Assembly: GCA_033002965.1 (NCBI GenBank)
Contig: JAURVB010001863.1
Location: forward strand, 1-64,000
Direction of reading: 5' to 3'
DNA from: Piper betle
Lineage: Eukaryota > Streptophyta > Magnoliopsida > Piperales > Piperaceae
Length of the DNA: 64,000 nt
In this document: positions 48,994-61,961 of the stretch, one piece after another
How the letters are laid out: every line of letters begins with the position of its first letter
Numbering within the stretch: the stretch's first letter is position 1
Position numbers and translations under genes: made by a program
The notes under the pieces: model-generated
Seen by the model: the letters and a program-made list of their open reading frames with translations, nothing else
What the model was told of the DNA's origin: nothing
The model's database searches: none

Positions 48994-51900
48994 ATGGGGA
49001 GAGGGAGGGTGGAGCTGAAGAGGATTGAGAACAAGATAAACCGGCAGGTTACCTTCTCCAAGAGGAGGAATGGACTGCTCAAGAAGGCGTATGAGCTCTC
49101 CGTGCTGTGCGACGCCGAGGTCGCCCTCATCATCTTCTCAAGCCGAGGGAAGCTGTATGAGTTTGGAAGTACGAGGTAAACTTCATACTCTGATCATGAT
49201 GTCTTAATATGTGTTGCAGTGCGCTTTCATCGCCTTTTGAAAATAGTTTGCATGGTTTTCTTTGGTTTGTGAGGGAAATTGAATGACTTGATATGTGCGT
49301 TCGCTAGCTCCATTAATTGTTTGGTTGTTTATCTAGCTAAGGTGTTAACTTTAGGGGGAAGAGACCGACCCATCTTCTTGCTTCTCTTTCTCTTCCTCCA
49401 GGTTTTTAAGGGTTTCCCATGCCAATCGAATTGCATGGTTTGTGAGGGTTCTGAACAGGCCTTCTCCAGCTTAAAATTTAGGGTTTGTGTCTCGGGAGGA
49501 AATAGAAGTTTACATGGGGACAACAGCTGGTTTCTGAGGGCATGCTGAGATAAGCTGGGCCCTGTAGTACATTTTTTGCTTGCCGTTCTCTTTGTTCTAT
49601 CCAACTCTCTCTTTTTCTTGAATGAAATAAATAGATACGTGTTTGCAAAAGAGGGGATCGAAGACGAATCTTAGCAAGGCCAAGCTGCAAAGTCCCTGAA
49701 GCCCCTTGCCTTACTCTTTTACTTTTTTGGTCTGCTGGATTTCCCGTTTCTCTTTTCTTTTCTACTTTCTCATTTCCCTTGTTGGGTTCTGATTTATATC
49801 ATTTAGTTTAGTTCTTTCACTTCTTGTTTTTTGGTTTATCCTTCGGTTTTTAATTTTTGATTCATTATGAAAATATGTAACTGAACAAAAGGATTGCACA
49901 ACGGGTATGAAGATGATCCATCCTTTGTTACTTTCTAAGTACTTGTGCGCTTCTTTTTCATTTTATATTCACACTGGGTCACCGATTACTGATTAGGTTG
50001 GCAGCTTGTGCATTCCTTCACGTTCTTGTTTTCAGCTTTACATTTGTCCTTGTATTTTTAGAATATCTGGAGATATATACCCCAACAAGTAGTAAACTTC
50101 CTCTCAATAATATATATATATATATATATATTTAGCGGGGTGTATATGCATATATGTCTATGTTTGGTCTTCTTTAGATGAGAAAGATGCCACCGGCTAG
50201 CCAGGTGAATCGATGTGTGTTAATGGTGATCTATAGCCTGTTGAGCAGGGCACTGGTTGAGCAGTGAAGCCTGCACTGGTGGCCTCTCTGGTTTTGATGT
50301 TGAGCAGTGAAGTATAGACCGTGCATGATGCTAAATATAGGACTCTTTGGAGAGACGAAAACTATTATTTTAAAGAAGGTGGAAGTTTTATATCAATTTT
50401 CATATATTAATATCTCATGCTATTCAATATCTATTTATACATGTCCGTTCTTTCTTAACTTTGTTTCATCAGATTCTCCACATTATGTGGTTTCACTGCT
50501 CTTTTGGAGCTCATTCTTGATTTTATATGTTTTTTTGTCGTCTAGAAAATATATGAGCTCGTACCATAACACTTGCTCTTGGTTCGTCTCTGGCTTCTAA
50601 TGTGTGTATATATATATATATATATATCTTGTTCCCTCTCTTATACTCTCCACCATCTACCCATCATATTCTCGCATGCTAATGCCATAGACAAGTATTA
50701 AAAAGGAAAATGTAGCCCGGCTTCCGCTTCATCTGATCATCTATGGATACATGGATTTGCATATTGCTCATAGGGTTGATCAGCTACAGGTATATCGTCT
50801 GCATGAGTGTTATTTTGTTCGATTTTTGCTTTGCCTTGTACTTAGCGATTTAGAAGGTTTTGACGAGTAACAAAGCCTTTTAACCTATCCATTACAATTA
50901 TTATTCGTATTTGTGTTTTCTGATGCTCCCTGATTAGTGGATTGGTGGCTAGAGAATTCAGTGTATGATGATGGTCTTCTGAGTAAAAATTCATGTCCTA
51001 ATAGATTTCTAAATAATAATGGGAACTGAAATGAATTAAGTATTTAACAAGCTTAAGAGTGTTGGAGTGTTGGCTTCTATGCATGAAATTACTTTATTAT
51101 TTAAAAGCCTGAAATTGTTTTAAAACAATCTTTTGGTAGCTCTGCAAATCTAAGAGTCTTTCAAGTCACTTATGGCTCTTTGTAGATTATTTCGAGCTGA
51201 ACATTTTTGTTCTTCATTTATTAAATTTACATGCTACCCATTTTGACATTTTTCTACATCTACATGACGTCCCGTCCTTGAACCTTTTCTCAGGATTCTA
51301 TATTCTCTCTACGTTTAACTAGTCCATTGGAGCTTATTCTCGATTAATTCTAGCTTTTCAAATATTAGCACATATCTAAACGTTTTTCCTAACCAGGAGC
51401 TACTTTGATTCCAGCTTCCATTGGTAGTAATCACTTTCTTTTCACTTAATTGACACAAAAATAAATCTTAAAAATGAAATTAATCTTGAAGATTAGATAT
51501 TAAGATAACACCGATATTTTTTCCATGGCTAGGTTAAGTTGTTGATTAGAGCTCTTTAAATGGGTAGAATTCTAATGGCAAGATGATAACTAAGACACTT
51601 GATTATCAAAACAAGGAACTGGATACTTCCGATTATAAATTGTTGGGCGTATACTAAGATACACCTTGTTAGAAATTATTATTTAATTTTTATTTATTAA
51701 CAGCTCTGTAATCTTTTGTTAGGTGTTGCTATTGGGTGATACCTCTCCACTCTTTATGAATATGTGTGTGTATGGTTCAACACGTTTTAACAGTTCAAAT
51801 TATTAGTGAGATAATTCTAACGATCTGGTTTAACATGTGATAATTAGATAATTTTTAATTTTTAGTTTTATTTAGATTGGAGGTCTAATTTCTGTTGTGT

Positions 51901-54900
51901 ATACATGAAATAAGTAATTTTATATTACTTTAATATTTTGATTAAATAATTTTACTCTTCATACTCAATATTAGGAGTCCATGCCACTGAATCTTTTGTT
52001 TATCTACTATTTTAGAGATATACATGAACTAAAAAACCTAATTTGGAGGTTAAGTTTTATTGTTCAATAAAATATGATTCCTCAAAATAATATATATATG
52101 TGTGTGTGTGTGGCAGGCACGCGCATGCATGCGTGTGTGTGTTCGGAGAGAGATTATAAAAACACGTAATCTATTTTAGAAAATATAATCTTAGAATATA
52201 ATCTTCTCCTATCTATAAGAATATTCTCAATCTATTTCGGTTGCAAAGTGTGTACTTATTTGATATTATAATCATTTTCATAAATGGTATCTCAATACAA
52301 AGGAACGATGATATTTTCCCCCCTCAAATCCTTGACATAAAATGAATTATGTGGATAGAATTAATATTATTAAGTTACAGGGTGTGAGTGCTGGTCGGGA
52401 TAAAACTTACACATCCCTTTAGTTTGTTATGTGTTACGTAAACTGAGATTTCTTTTATAGTTGATGGGGTTTGGATAAAATCTTGAATGTAAAAACTTCC
52501 ATTCTTGTTAATTTTTATATTTTATGAAGTTCTTCATCTGCCTCCGGGTAAATAGGTGAATAAGGTTCAATTAAAAATTTTATAAAATTACAGGCACTAC
52601 ACAAATTGTTTTCCCAAAGCACAGGAATTACATATCTGGTTTTAAAATATTCATATCTTGCTTAATATTACATAAGTTTCTACTTACGCGATCACACACA
52701 CACACTATATGTAAGCATCTGCGCATTGATATAAATTAGGATCATAGGGACATAAATTTATAGATGTAGATAAAAATATTTATCAAAGACAAATATATAT
52801 ATATATATATAGCTGTAGAAAGATCATACCTAGCTAGAAGGTACCATGGCAACTATATGATATTAAAGTGATCATGTACCGTGTGACCGTGTGAGCCACT
52901 TGCTGTACGTAGCATGGCTTTTTGATTTGAATATATTACTAGTTTACGAATGGAACGAATGGATCTACATCTTTGAAGTGGTAATTTCTCTTAATTCTAG
53001 CTGCCCTTTCTACATAACTGTGCCGCAGATTGAGGCACATGAGCATCAGTACCTTGCCATCTTCTCCTTTTCCTTAACCCGGAAGTTGTATCTCTTTGTA
53101 TGGAGGTCACACTCTATATGGATGAAATGATCATCAAGGAAGAATTTTTCTCAAAAAATGCATTTTGTCAGTTTGATCTTATTCATTTTCACCAAATGTC
53201 CTCTTCAAACTGTACATGTACATTGTAGGGAGGAGGGTGAAATAACCACGTTAACTAATATATAGTCATAGTCAAGTTCTTGATAGATTATATGTTGTGG
53301 TGGTGTTATTGTTATTATCATTTTGACCGGATGTCTGTTTTATTGTATTGTTTCATCGGTTTTGTTATTAAATCTTGCGAGTTTAATTTGAAATGCATAT
53401 CGGTCTTGATAAATTAGTGCCATGCATGCCGACTCGGACAATGATTAATCCGAAAGTTAAATTTTCATGGCAAATATTGTTTTCCTCAATAACATTTATT
53501 CACCAACAGATAGAAGTACAGTTTGCAACTCGAGGTTCCAAGGACCATCCTGCAGAGCTTGTTGATGCAAAATGTGACATGCATTGCTTAATTATCTTAT
53601 GTTTGTCAAAAAAGTAGCATGCTTCATGATGAGGCCCTATTAGATAATATTGTTGTGCCATTGTTATAAGGAGAAGAAATGTTGTTTTGTGAAAATTTTG
53701 TATTGAAATATGAGAAAAAAAATTACTAGTACATTGTTGACGGCATTAATTTACAACTAGAATATTGTTGAGTATTTTTCGGTTCGGTATCATAATTACG
53801 AAATGCATAACTAATGCTGATTACAAGATAAAATGATGTTTTTTTACCAAGGCCGAGAATCAAAGATAAAATAATGTTCTTCCTTGCTTGTGGGCATTTT
53901 AAGATGTATATATATATATATAGTGTGTGTACCATGTACATTATTTTGCATGTCATGTGTAATATTTTGTGGACAAAAAGGCAGTGTGGAAGACCCGTAT
54001 ATGTGAGATAATTTATAGTTTGAAGGATTTATATGGTAGACATATTGTTGATCCCATGCTACGAACAGAAGTCTTACATGCTTTATGTCTCATGTCATTC
54101 TTATCAGTCTGAACCACACCCTTGAGCGTTATCACCGTTGCTGTCACACGCTTCAGGACAATAATGCTCCAGATCTTGAGAAACAGGTTGGTTGACACAG
54201 TGCATCCCTTTGCTTTTCTTTCATCTTAATTACATTTGATTTTATTTCCCATAGAAGATTGATAAAAATGACCACTATTGTTGGTTGTTTTTTTGCTAGC
54301 AATACTAAACTTCTATGCTGGCATTGTTACTTTAATTTCAGGGTTGGTGCCAGGATATTGCAAAGTTGAAGGCTGAATATGAGTCCCTACTTCGTACTCA
54401 CAGGTCTGTACCTTTTCCCACGTTCAATTGAGTATATAAATTGACAGAAAATATTGTCTGCTTGCACATAGTGTTGAAATATTTATTTCTTTGTGATTTT
54501 TAACTTATCAGGCATTTACTTGGGGAGGATCTTGGCCTATTCAGCTTGACAGAACTGCAGGAGCTTGAAAATCAACTTGATGCGTCTCTCCGTCAAACTA
54601 GGCAGAGGAAGGTATAATAAGATTACATTGATATACTATTGCTTCCATTTGGTGTTGTCATAATTTCTCAAGTGTGACATTTGCTTAAAGAAAACACATG
54701 ATATATTGTAGACGCAAATCTTGATGGAGCAGATGGATAACCTTCGCAAAACGGTACATGTTTTTAAGTCTTTACATATTACTAGGTAACACATGTTGTA
54801 CATTAACCATTTTTTTTAGTACAAATATTCATCATGGGGGAGACTTCCCACATAATATTATATATAAAATCTATTTATTCTCTCTCGTTAAGACTGTTCA

Positions 54901-55999
54901 ATCATCCTCTTGGGTCTTTTAACTTGGGAAGTGTAAACATGGCGAGCAAATATACGTCAATTTTTAAAGTACATGTACACGACAACTTTCTCTGCACTTC
55001 ATTTTATATAGCATTTTTTATTTTCATTTTTTTCTATTTTTTCTTTTGACATTTCATGTTGCATTGAAGTCACTTTTTGATGTTAGGATGACTCTTGTAA
55101 CACTCTCCTTTGTATGCATAAAACTTGTGAAGCTTAAGTTAGAACTGAATAATACAATGCTGGTATATTAATGCTAAAAATCTTTTATCTTAACAATGAT
55201 ATAGTTAAAGCACAGATGTGACTGGATAAAAGCTATGGTTTGTGAGCCATATAATCTGACTTTCATTACTATCAAAACAGATCACCTCTGCTCGAAAGGG
55301 CATCTAATTTCATGAAATAGGTTGTAGATACCATTTTGAGCTATGTGTTTATAGGCAAAACTTAGCTTGGTGAACATTCTGTTACGTTCTCTATGTTGGT
55401 TTTGTTTAACGAGCGCTAGGAACGTCGTCTGGGGGATGTAAACAAGCAGCTTCAACTCAAGGTTTATTCAATCACTAAATCCCAAAATTTGTTTGTTTTG
55501 TTGAGTCGTTAAGTGTTATTACAGTTTAAGTACTGATATGTACTTTTCGGGAATTTCAGCTTGAAGTAGAAGAGACAAGCTCATACAGAAGCATCCAAGG
55601 TGCATGGGACACAAGTACCCAAGTTGTTGGAAGCAGCAGCACCTTCTCTGCTCACCCTTCTCAATCCAGTACTGTGGACTGCGAGCCCACATTGCAAATT
55701 GGGTACATTTCTTTCTTCTCCTGAACATTCGGCCTCGTGCTATCTTCAATTAATCTTTTTTTTTAAAGAAAAAACAAATTCCAGATTGTGCTCTATTTCA
55801 TAATTGTAATGTGATCAAGCAAATCTAAAAATCAGCTCACTTCCAATTCTTAATTGATTGGAAGAAACGTTAAATCAAACAGTTTACTGATCTTCTTGAG
55901 TTCTGAATCAGGTACCACCAGTTTGTTCCGTCAGAGGCAGCCATTCCTAGGACTGTGGCTGGTGAAAGCAGCTACAATATCCACGGTTGGGTGCTTTGA
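48994..55999 (+). CDS. AGL6: AGL6-clade MIKC-type MADS-box transcription factor, 8 exons
   Basis: Nuclear floral regulator expected to bind CArG boxes as dimers and tetramers. Exons: 48994-49175, 54108-54186, 54342-54403, 54512-54611, 54712-54753, 55420-55461, 55560-55702, 55912-55999. All are GT-AG and together give 738 bp (245 residues) with no frame break. The MADS domain (residues 1-60) starts [20 protein letters not shown] and ends KLYEFGS. The I region reads [20 protein letters not shown]. The K domain covers exons 3-6 ([37 protein letters not shown]). The C-terminus carries both AGL6 motifs, [20 protein letters not shown] and a final GWVL. Exons 5 and 6 are each 42 bp, as is usual in this family. 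The spacing of ERYHRCC and of [15 protein letters not shown] differs from the common ERYQ-CCY and WYQEMSKLKAKFE. Confidence 0.95.
49176..54107 (+). other. First intron of the AGL6-like gene (4.9 kb)
   Basis: Long first introns of MADS-box genes often hold regulatory elements. This one has (TA)n at 50109-50131 and 50606-50628, a TG-rich tract with alternating CGCATGCATGCG at 52099-52142, and another short (TA)n at 52794-52810. No nested gene or clear transposon was recognised. A pyrimidine tract plus CAG at about 53028 looks like a splice acceptor but is followed by no family sequence. Confidence 0.6.
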
Positions 56000-57221
56000 A
56001 GATTTCTGGTCTCGCCCAACATTAATATGGCAACCTTTTATATTATGATCGGACGTGGTGAACAAAGTTACGCAAGGGAAGCAATTGCTACAATATTTAG
56101 CAGTTAGCAGGGCTCCGTCGTGTCTAATGTGAAGCCTGCTTTTAACGTGAAATGACAAATATATATTAAGGGTTATATGAATCCAAGTATTGTCAATTAG
56201 TTTCTTGAACCTATAATTCCTGTTTTATTTGCGGTGATAAACTATTAATGGATGAAATAGCTTTTATTCATTACAGAGTACCCCATTGATTATGTTGCAT
56301 TAACTAATCATGAATAATATGGACAATTTGAAGTGGATAAATAGGAATACCCATTGATTATTTTAAGATAATTTATTGATTCAAAAACTTCAATTAAGGC
56401 CGTGTTATAAAACGTGGCTGCTTTAAAAGAGAGGGTAGGCTTGAATGGATGAGACATGGGAGGATGTACTATTTTCAGTTTTTTTACAAAAAAATGTAAA
56501 AGTACCTTTGGATTTTACCATGTGGGAAAATTAAGTATAATTATTAAAAGAAACAAATTATCGTAATAGCAAAACTACCCTTTCATTAAAAAAATATTTT
56601 TTTCCCGAGTAGTCATGCGGCCGCCGGCTGTGGCCAGCTTGATCTGGGATGGCCAAATCTAGCCAAAGGCCTTAGGCCAACCAAACCTTTCAAATTTTTT
56701 TTTTAAAAGGTCACTGCTTCATCTAGGCTGGTGGTGGCAGGCGACTAATTAATTTTACCACCCTCGACCTCAGATGACCAATTTTGCCATCCATACCCAA
56801 GGGCATGCGGACCCCCACTATCTAAATTTATTTTTTCATAATTTAATTTGTTAAATTTGTTTTAATTTTTTAAGTGATGATGTTTTAGACAATTTGTATT
56901 TTTCTCTTTTTTTTTTGGTAATTACCCTTGATTTGCCTGTCAGCTAGTAATATAAAAAATATTACCCTCTCTTTGGTTAGAAGCTCTACTACTATATATA
57001 TCATGACAATTTTTACGTTATCATTGCATTTCAGACTTTTCTTCCTTGTGATTAACTCAATAGAACCCGGACAATTGCCATTTCAAATTCCCACTTAATC
57101 GTCTTTTGATAGCTTTATGGGAAATCTTTTGCTCAACCAAAATATTCCACACTTATCCTTATATTAATTTTGATTGGTCCAAAAATATAATCATGGAAGA
57201 GTAATTCACATGGCTCATTAA
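56000..57221. other. 3' flank of AGL6 and dispersed repeat fragment
   Basis: The 3' untranslated region and AT-rich DNA, with a GC-richer fragment at about 56610-56820 (GCGGCCGCCGGCTGTGGCC, GGCCAAATCTAGCC) of the same style as 46205-46340. No gene. Confidence 0.35.
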
Positions 57222-57545
57222 GGGCCCGTTTGGTTGGTATAAAAATAGTGTAAAGAAAAAAATTATATGAAATAAATTGAAATAAAATTTTTTTAAAATT
57301 TCTTGTTTGGATAGTAGAAAAATAAAATAAAAATAAAATATTCATTTCTATATGCACGCGCCTCCCAAAATTTACCCCAATTTTTTATATTTTTTTATAT
57401 AAAAATATTACTTTGTAAAATTTTACATAGACTAATTGAAATTAAAAATTTTTTTGATTAAATTTCAAACATCCAAATATAAGAAATTTGTAGCCTCCAA
57501 ATTTTACATTTCTTTCGTATAATTTTAAGACAACTAAATATACCC
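57222..57545. mobile_element. Tourist-like (PIF/Harbinger) MITE
   Basis: 324 bp with imperfect terminal repeats: GGGCCCGTTTGGTTGGTA on the left and, in complement, GGGTATATTTAGTTGTC on the right. It is flanked by TAA on both sides (57219-57221 and 57546-57548), the 3-bp target duplication of this superfamily. AT-rich and non-coding. Confidence 0.65.
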
Positions 57546-58760
57546 TAAATAAGCTAATCAAATTCAAGACAAAGAAAAGTGAACAATTCATAATATTTTC
57601 CCGTTAGGGTTATTAAAGGTCTATTTGGATGACATAAAAATTTTATAAATGAAAAAAAATCATATGAACGGGAAATTCAATTAAATAAAATAACATAAAT
57701 TTAAAATGTTTCCTTACATATTTAGATATTAAGAAAATAAGATAAATATTTTATAAAATTTTTACATAAACTTATTTTGTCTAAAATTAAAAAATTTTTG
57801 TCTAAATTTTAACTAAGATAATTTTTATCAATAAGTCATAATTGATTTTTGTTCTGATTTTATATTTATTATAGACTAATTTATATTGATTTAATTTTGA
57901 AATTAATTTTAGTGTAACATTTGCATTAAAAAATTTCTTTTTTATTATTTACATATTATTTATTTTATTATTTTATTATAGAAACAATATTTTATTATAG
58001 CAGGACAATTATTTTGCATCTCTTTCACTCTAAGCTTTTTCTCGCGTATAGTTAGTTTTAGACCCACACCTAATCTATTATTAACGATTAATTATGGCAG
58101 GATGATTATTTTGCCTCTTCTTCTCTCACTACTTTTTCTACGTAGTTAATACCATACTCAGCATCTAATATTTTATTAATAATAATATCTAAATAATATG
58201 TGATATTCTCAACAAAAATCTCTTAATAAGGATAAACTCAAAATCTTTAGTATGTAAATCTCTTTTATCATTAATCTTTCTTCTCACCTCTACAATTATC
58301 TATAAATAATTGATAAGCATGACATTCATAAGATAATTATATAAAATTATAAAAATTTAATAAACACGACATTTGATAAATATAATAGTTAATTATACAA
58401 AATTGATCAATATGATATCTACCGTATAGAACATTAAAAATTGATAAATATGGCATTCATGTATAACATAGGTATGTAGGATCATGAAAAATTAATTAAT
58501 AAACTTGATATTTCGTGGAATTATACAAGATATATTAAAAGTTGATAAACATAATATCCAATTATATTATAATATATATAAGCATACAAAATTATTAAAA
58601 AATTGATGGCATAATTACATCGGTTATAAGATAAGTATATAAAATAAATAAATATGACATCAATCTATAAGATAAGTATACTAAATTGATATCATGAACT
58701 TCATTTATAATTTTATATATATGTATATATAAATTTAATTTTAAATATTATTAATACATG
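57546..58760. repeat. AT-rich DNA with degenerate tandem repeat
   Basis: From about 58290 to 58710 the words TTGATAAA-ATGACATTCAT and ATAAGATAA-TATA recur every 60-70 bases with many changes, suggesting an old tandem array. The rest is simple AT-rich sequence without genes. Confidence 0.4.
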
Positions 58761-61557
58761 CTTTTAAAAAAATTATAAGTATCACGTGGAGCAATATTCC
58801 GCATTTTCCATCTCGCTCCCTTTCATTCTTTACATGGGCTTTATCATAAGTCCGATCTCTTGTTGCACATGGGCTTGGTGGGTATCTTTAATTATCTCGG
58901 TTCATGTAATATTTTCACGTCCCCAGCCCATCTCTGTAAAACACAGAGTCCGGTAAGCTCCTAGCTCATCCTACATAATCAAAGCGAGATTTCAAGATAA
59001 AATGATATTAGACAAACACGGCAGAGGCTGTAAATATATCTCTCTCCTTAAATGCATATCTCTCCTCTATTTTGGAGATTACAAAAAACGAAGAAGGAGA
59101 AGCAATTTGATGAACCAGAGCTTTCCATAGATTATTTTTGGTATATATTCTTACTTGGTCAGTTGGTCTACATTAAGGACGGAGGAGTTGAAGATTTAAA
59201 GATTTACAAGGCACCGAGCCCCAAGGCTCTCTTCCACCACTCAAGCCCTAGCAAAAGTCCACTTTTATGACCTTTCTCGTTTGATGAAAGAAAGATTAAC
59301 GTATTGTAAAAAGATTCAAGTCCACTATGTTCAAGGCAAGACATCCCTTGTCGTATAAAAGGACGAGTGGAGTTCTTCCTCCTAGGCTAGAATACTACCG
59401 AAAACCGCTAGATAAAAGTAATCTTTCATACGACGGTATGTGAATAAGAAAACCCATTCATGAAGTTCTCCAAATAAGGCTTCCAGAATGGGGTCTGCCA
59501 AGATGGACCATATATAAAATGTGCCCTCAAAGGATGGTGCAATAAATCGAAAAGTGCTCATCAACTATTTGAAATTGGACTTGAATTTAATATATCAATA
59601 TCAATCCCCTACCTGTCATTGATTGAAAAAAGTAGTTAGACCCACTAAACTTCCCATCTTGATTGGTTGGTCATCGCCCAAAAAAATTAAAGCTCATGGA
59701 ACTTGCATGTCATCTGACAGTCATTGCACGGCCTTGATGCATCAAATATATATTATATATGATCCATCCTAGTTTTGAGTGGTAACCAATAAAAGTTTCT
59801 CAAACAAAAGAGGGAGATGATATATGCATGCCCGGAAACGGAAATGGCGACCGGCGAGGGTCTGGAGAGATGGCGAAGCAGCGAAATGTAAATGCAGATG
59901 TTTTGCAGTTGAAAGTGAAGAAACGTGAAAGGCAATGTGATGTGATGCGAGCAGTGGCAGCATTTATGAGACGGGCCACCGCGCCGTGTCCATGGAAAAG
60001 AAAAGGAAGGTGTAATACCATGGGGGAGACGTGGGGATGTATAGTTCAGAAAATTTTGTGGACCAGCAAGAAAGTATGGGGAAGATGATATCCGAAAACA
60101 AGTTGTTGGCACTACTTGCGTTTTGCTAGGTGCTTTCAGAATCACCTCAGTGGGTAGCGCTAGCTCTACGACAGCAACTTTTATCTGCCTGAGCACCTTC
60201 ACATTTTTGAGGAATCACGACGATTTCATCTCATCTGACTTATTTCTTAGCCAAAAACATTTTAAGAACATGTTTGGTAGTTTTTGTCTCCCTCGCAATA
60301 GTAAGATGCTTGATTTTTTCGGATGATCTTGATCCCATCAAACTAGATGATCTACAATATTACCTTATGTAGATTAGTTCTTAATTAATTTGCCTGGGTT
60401 GTAACTTTTTAACTTTTAACTTTGCTTCGTAAGCTCGGAAAATTGCATTGTAAACATGAGAGATTGACCTACTTCAATTTAGCCACAGCCCTTTTAACGA
60501 CCTGAAACGCGTCTCAATCAAACAATAATGACACTTGACAAAATACAAACGACGAGCTCATAAGTGAAACGATATATCATGATTTATTTTAAAGATATAT
60601 ATATATCTCATTTTAATAAAAGATAAATTATAATTATTTAATTTTTTTATATTCAGGACAATTAGACAAATTCTTAGTATATCAAACCCATGACCTTCTA
60701 CATAAAAAGTATATTTGTTATTTTTATTATTTAAAAATTTGAGATTAACAAAATTCAAACTTTACGAATTATGCTTATACGCTTATTGAATGATTCTCTT
60801 ATTTTTAATCTCACGTCACTATAAAGTTTCCTTTTTATTACTAATAGTAGAAAAATAAAAAATCTATTTTTATTAATAAAAGGAGAATTCAATAACCGTT
60901 TGTGATTAAAAGTAGGGGAATTTGACCAATCAAAATATAAAAGATATTAAAATAAATTATTATATTATATCTTATCATTCAATTAGGATTTATCTTTAAA
61001 ATTATAACCAATTAGAGTTTACATTTCATATATTAAAATTTTAAACTCTATCATGTCATTTAACTAGAATTTATCTATAAAATTAAAAATTTATCTATAA
61101 TAGAAGTCACGTGTTGAGTGATATCTTACCTAATAATAATAATAAGAATAGATAAGAGTAGATATCCGATTTAATATAACTACCGAAGTAAATATACCAC
61201 TTATTATTATCTTCCCTCATGTATCAAAGTACTTAATTACAATACTCTTTTATATTTTAAAATTTTAAAACACGATGCAATAACACGTTGTTTGGAGGAC
61301 GAACCAATAAATGGTGTTAACAGCTTGTGTCGTTTGTGAGTACATCATTTGGGTGGAGTACTGTCTCTGAGGACGTGACTACAAACTTCCCGTTCCGCTT
61401 TGACGGGTCTGTCAACAGGATCTGACCAGCACTCAAACCTCAACCCAAATTTTCAACCTAATGCACTAAATGTAGACATCTCATTTTGTCCATCAAAATC
61501 AAAATAATTCACCCAAATTAAATATCCATACCAATCTGAGACTAATTTAAGATTTTT
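58761..61557. other. Intergenic DNA, no recognised gene
   Basis: Less AT-rich between 58800 and 60330. Open frames occur on both strands at 59753-60202 (149 codons on the minus strand, 86 on the plus), but they overlap antisense to each other and match no family, so neither is called. 60875-61100 resembles the repeat starting at 33050. Confidence 0.35.
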
Positions 61558-61961
61558 TGTGACGGTCTAAGTGTATATTTATGGATTTTAATTATCACTT
61601 TAAAAATATTAATCCAAGTTGAAGGTGACTATATATATTTACAATGTGGCGACTATAAATCAAGCATAAATATATTTACAATAAATAAATTATACTTCCT
61701 GTCATAATAGATTTTTTCAATAAATTTTTTAAAATCTTCTAATTTGTTGCACTTCTAAGGTGATGGCAGAAGAGACATAAAACATGCACTATATTAGGGA
61801 TCAGAAAAACATCATATTTAACTTTTCCTATCAAGAAGTTACATGAATAACCACCCTATGGTGGCTATCTTTAATTATACTACTAATTAATATATTTGGA
61901 TTATAATATATAAACTATATATATGATGAGGACCACATAAATTTAAAATAAAATTCTAACA
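61558..61961 (-). repeat. 3' LTR of a copia element
   Basis: Read on the minus strand it starts TGTTAGAATTTTATTTTAAA (61961 downwards) and ends CCGTCACA (61558). It is preceded on that strand by a polypurine tract AAGTGAGAGAA (61962-61972), directly against the TG start, which is the classic copia arrangement. Confidence 0.65.

Noticed and set aside
53000..53060. Possible extra AGL6 exon after a pyrimidine tract and CAG
   Set aside because: The AGL6 exons already join in phase with a complete protein; the sequence after the CAG matches nothing in the family.
59753..60202. 149-codon minus-strand frame
   Set aside because: Overlaps an antisense frame, has no domain resemblance, and no splice partners were found.
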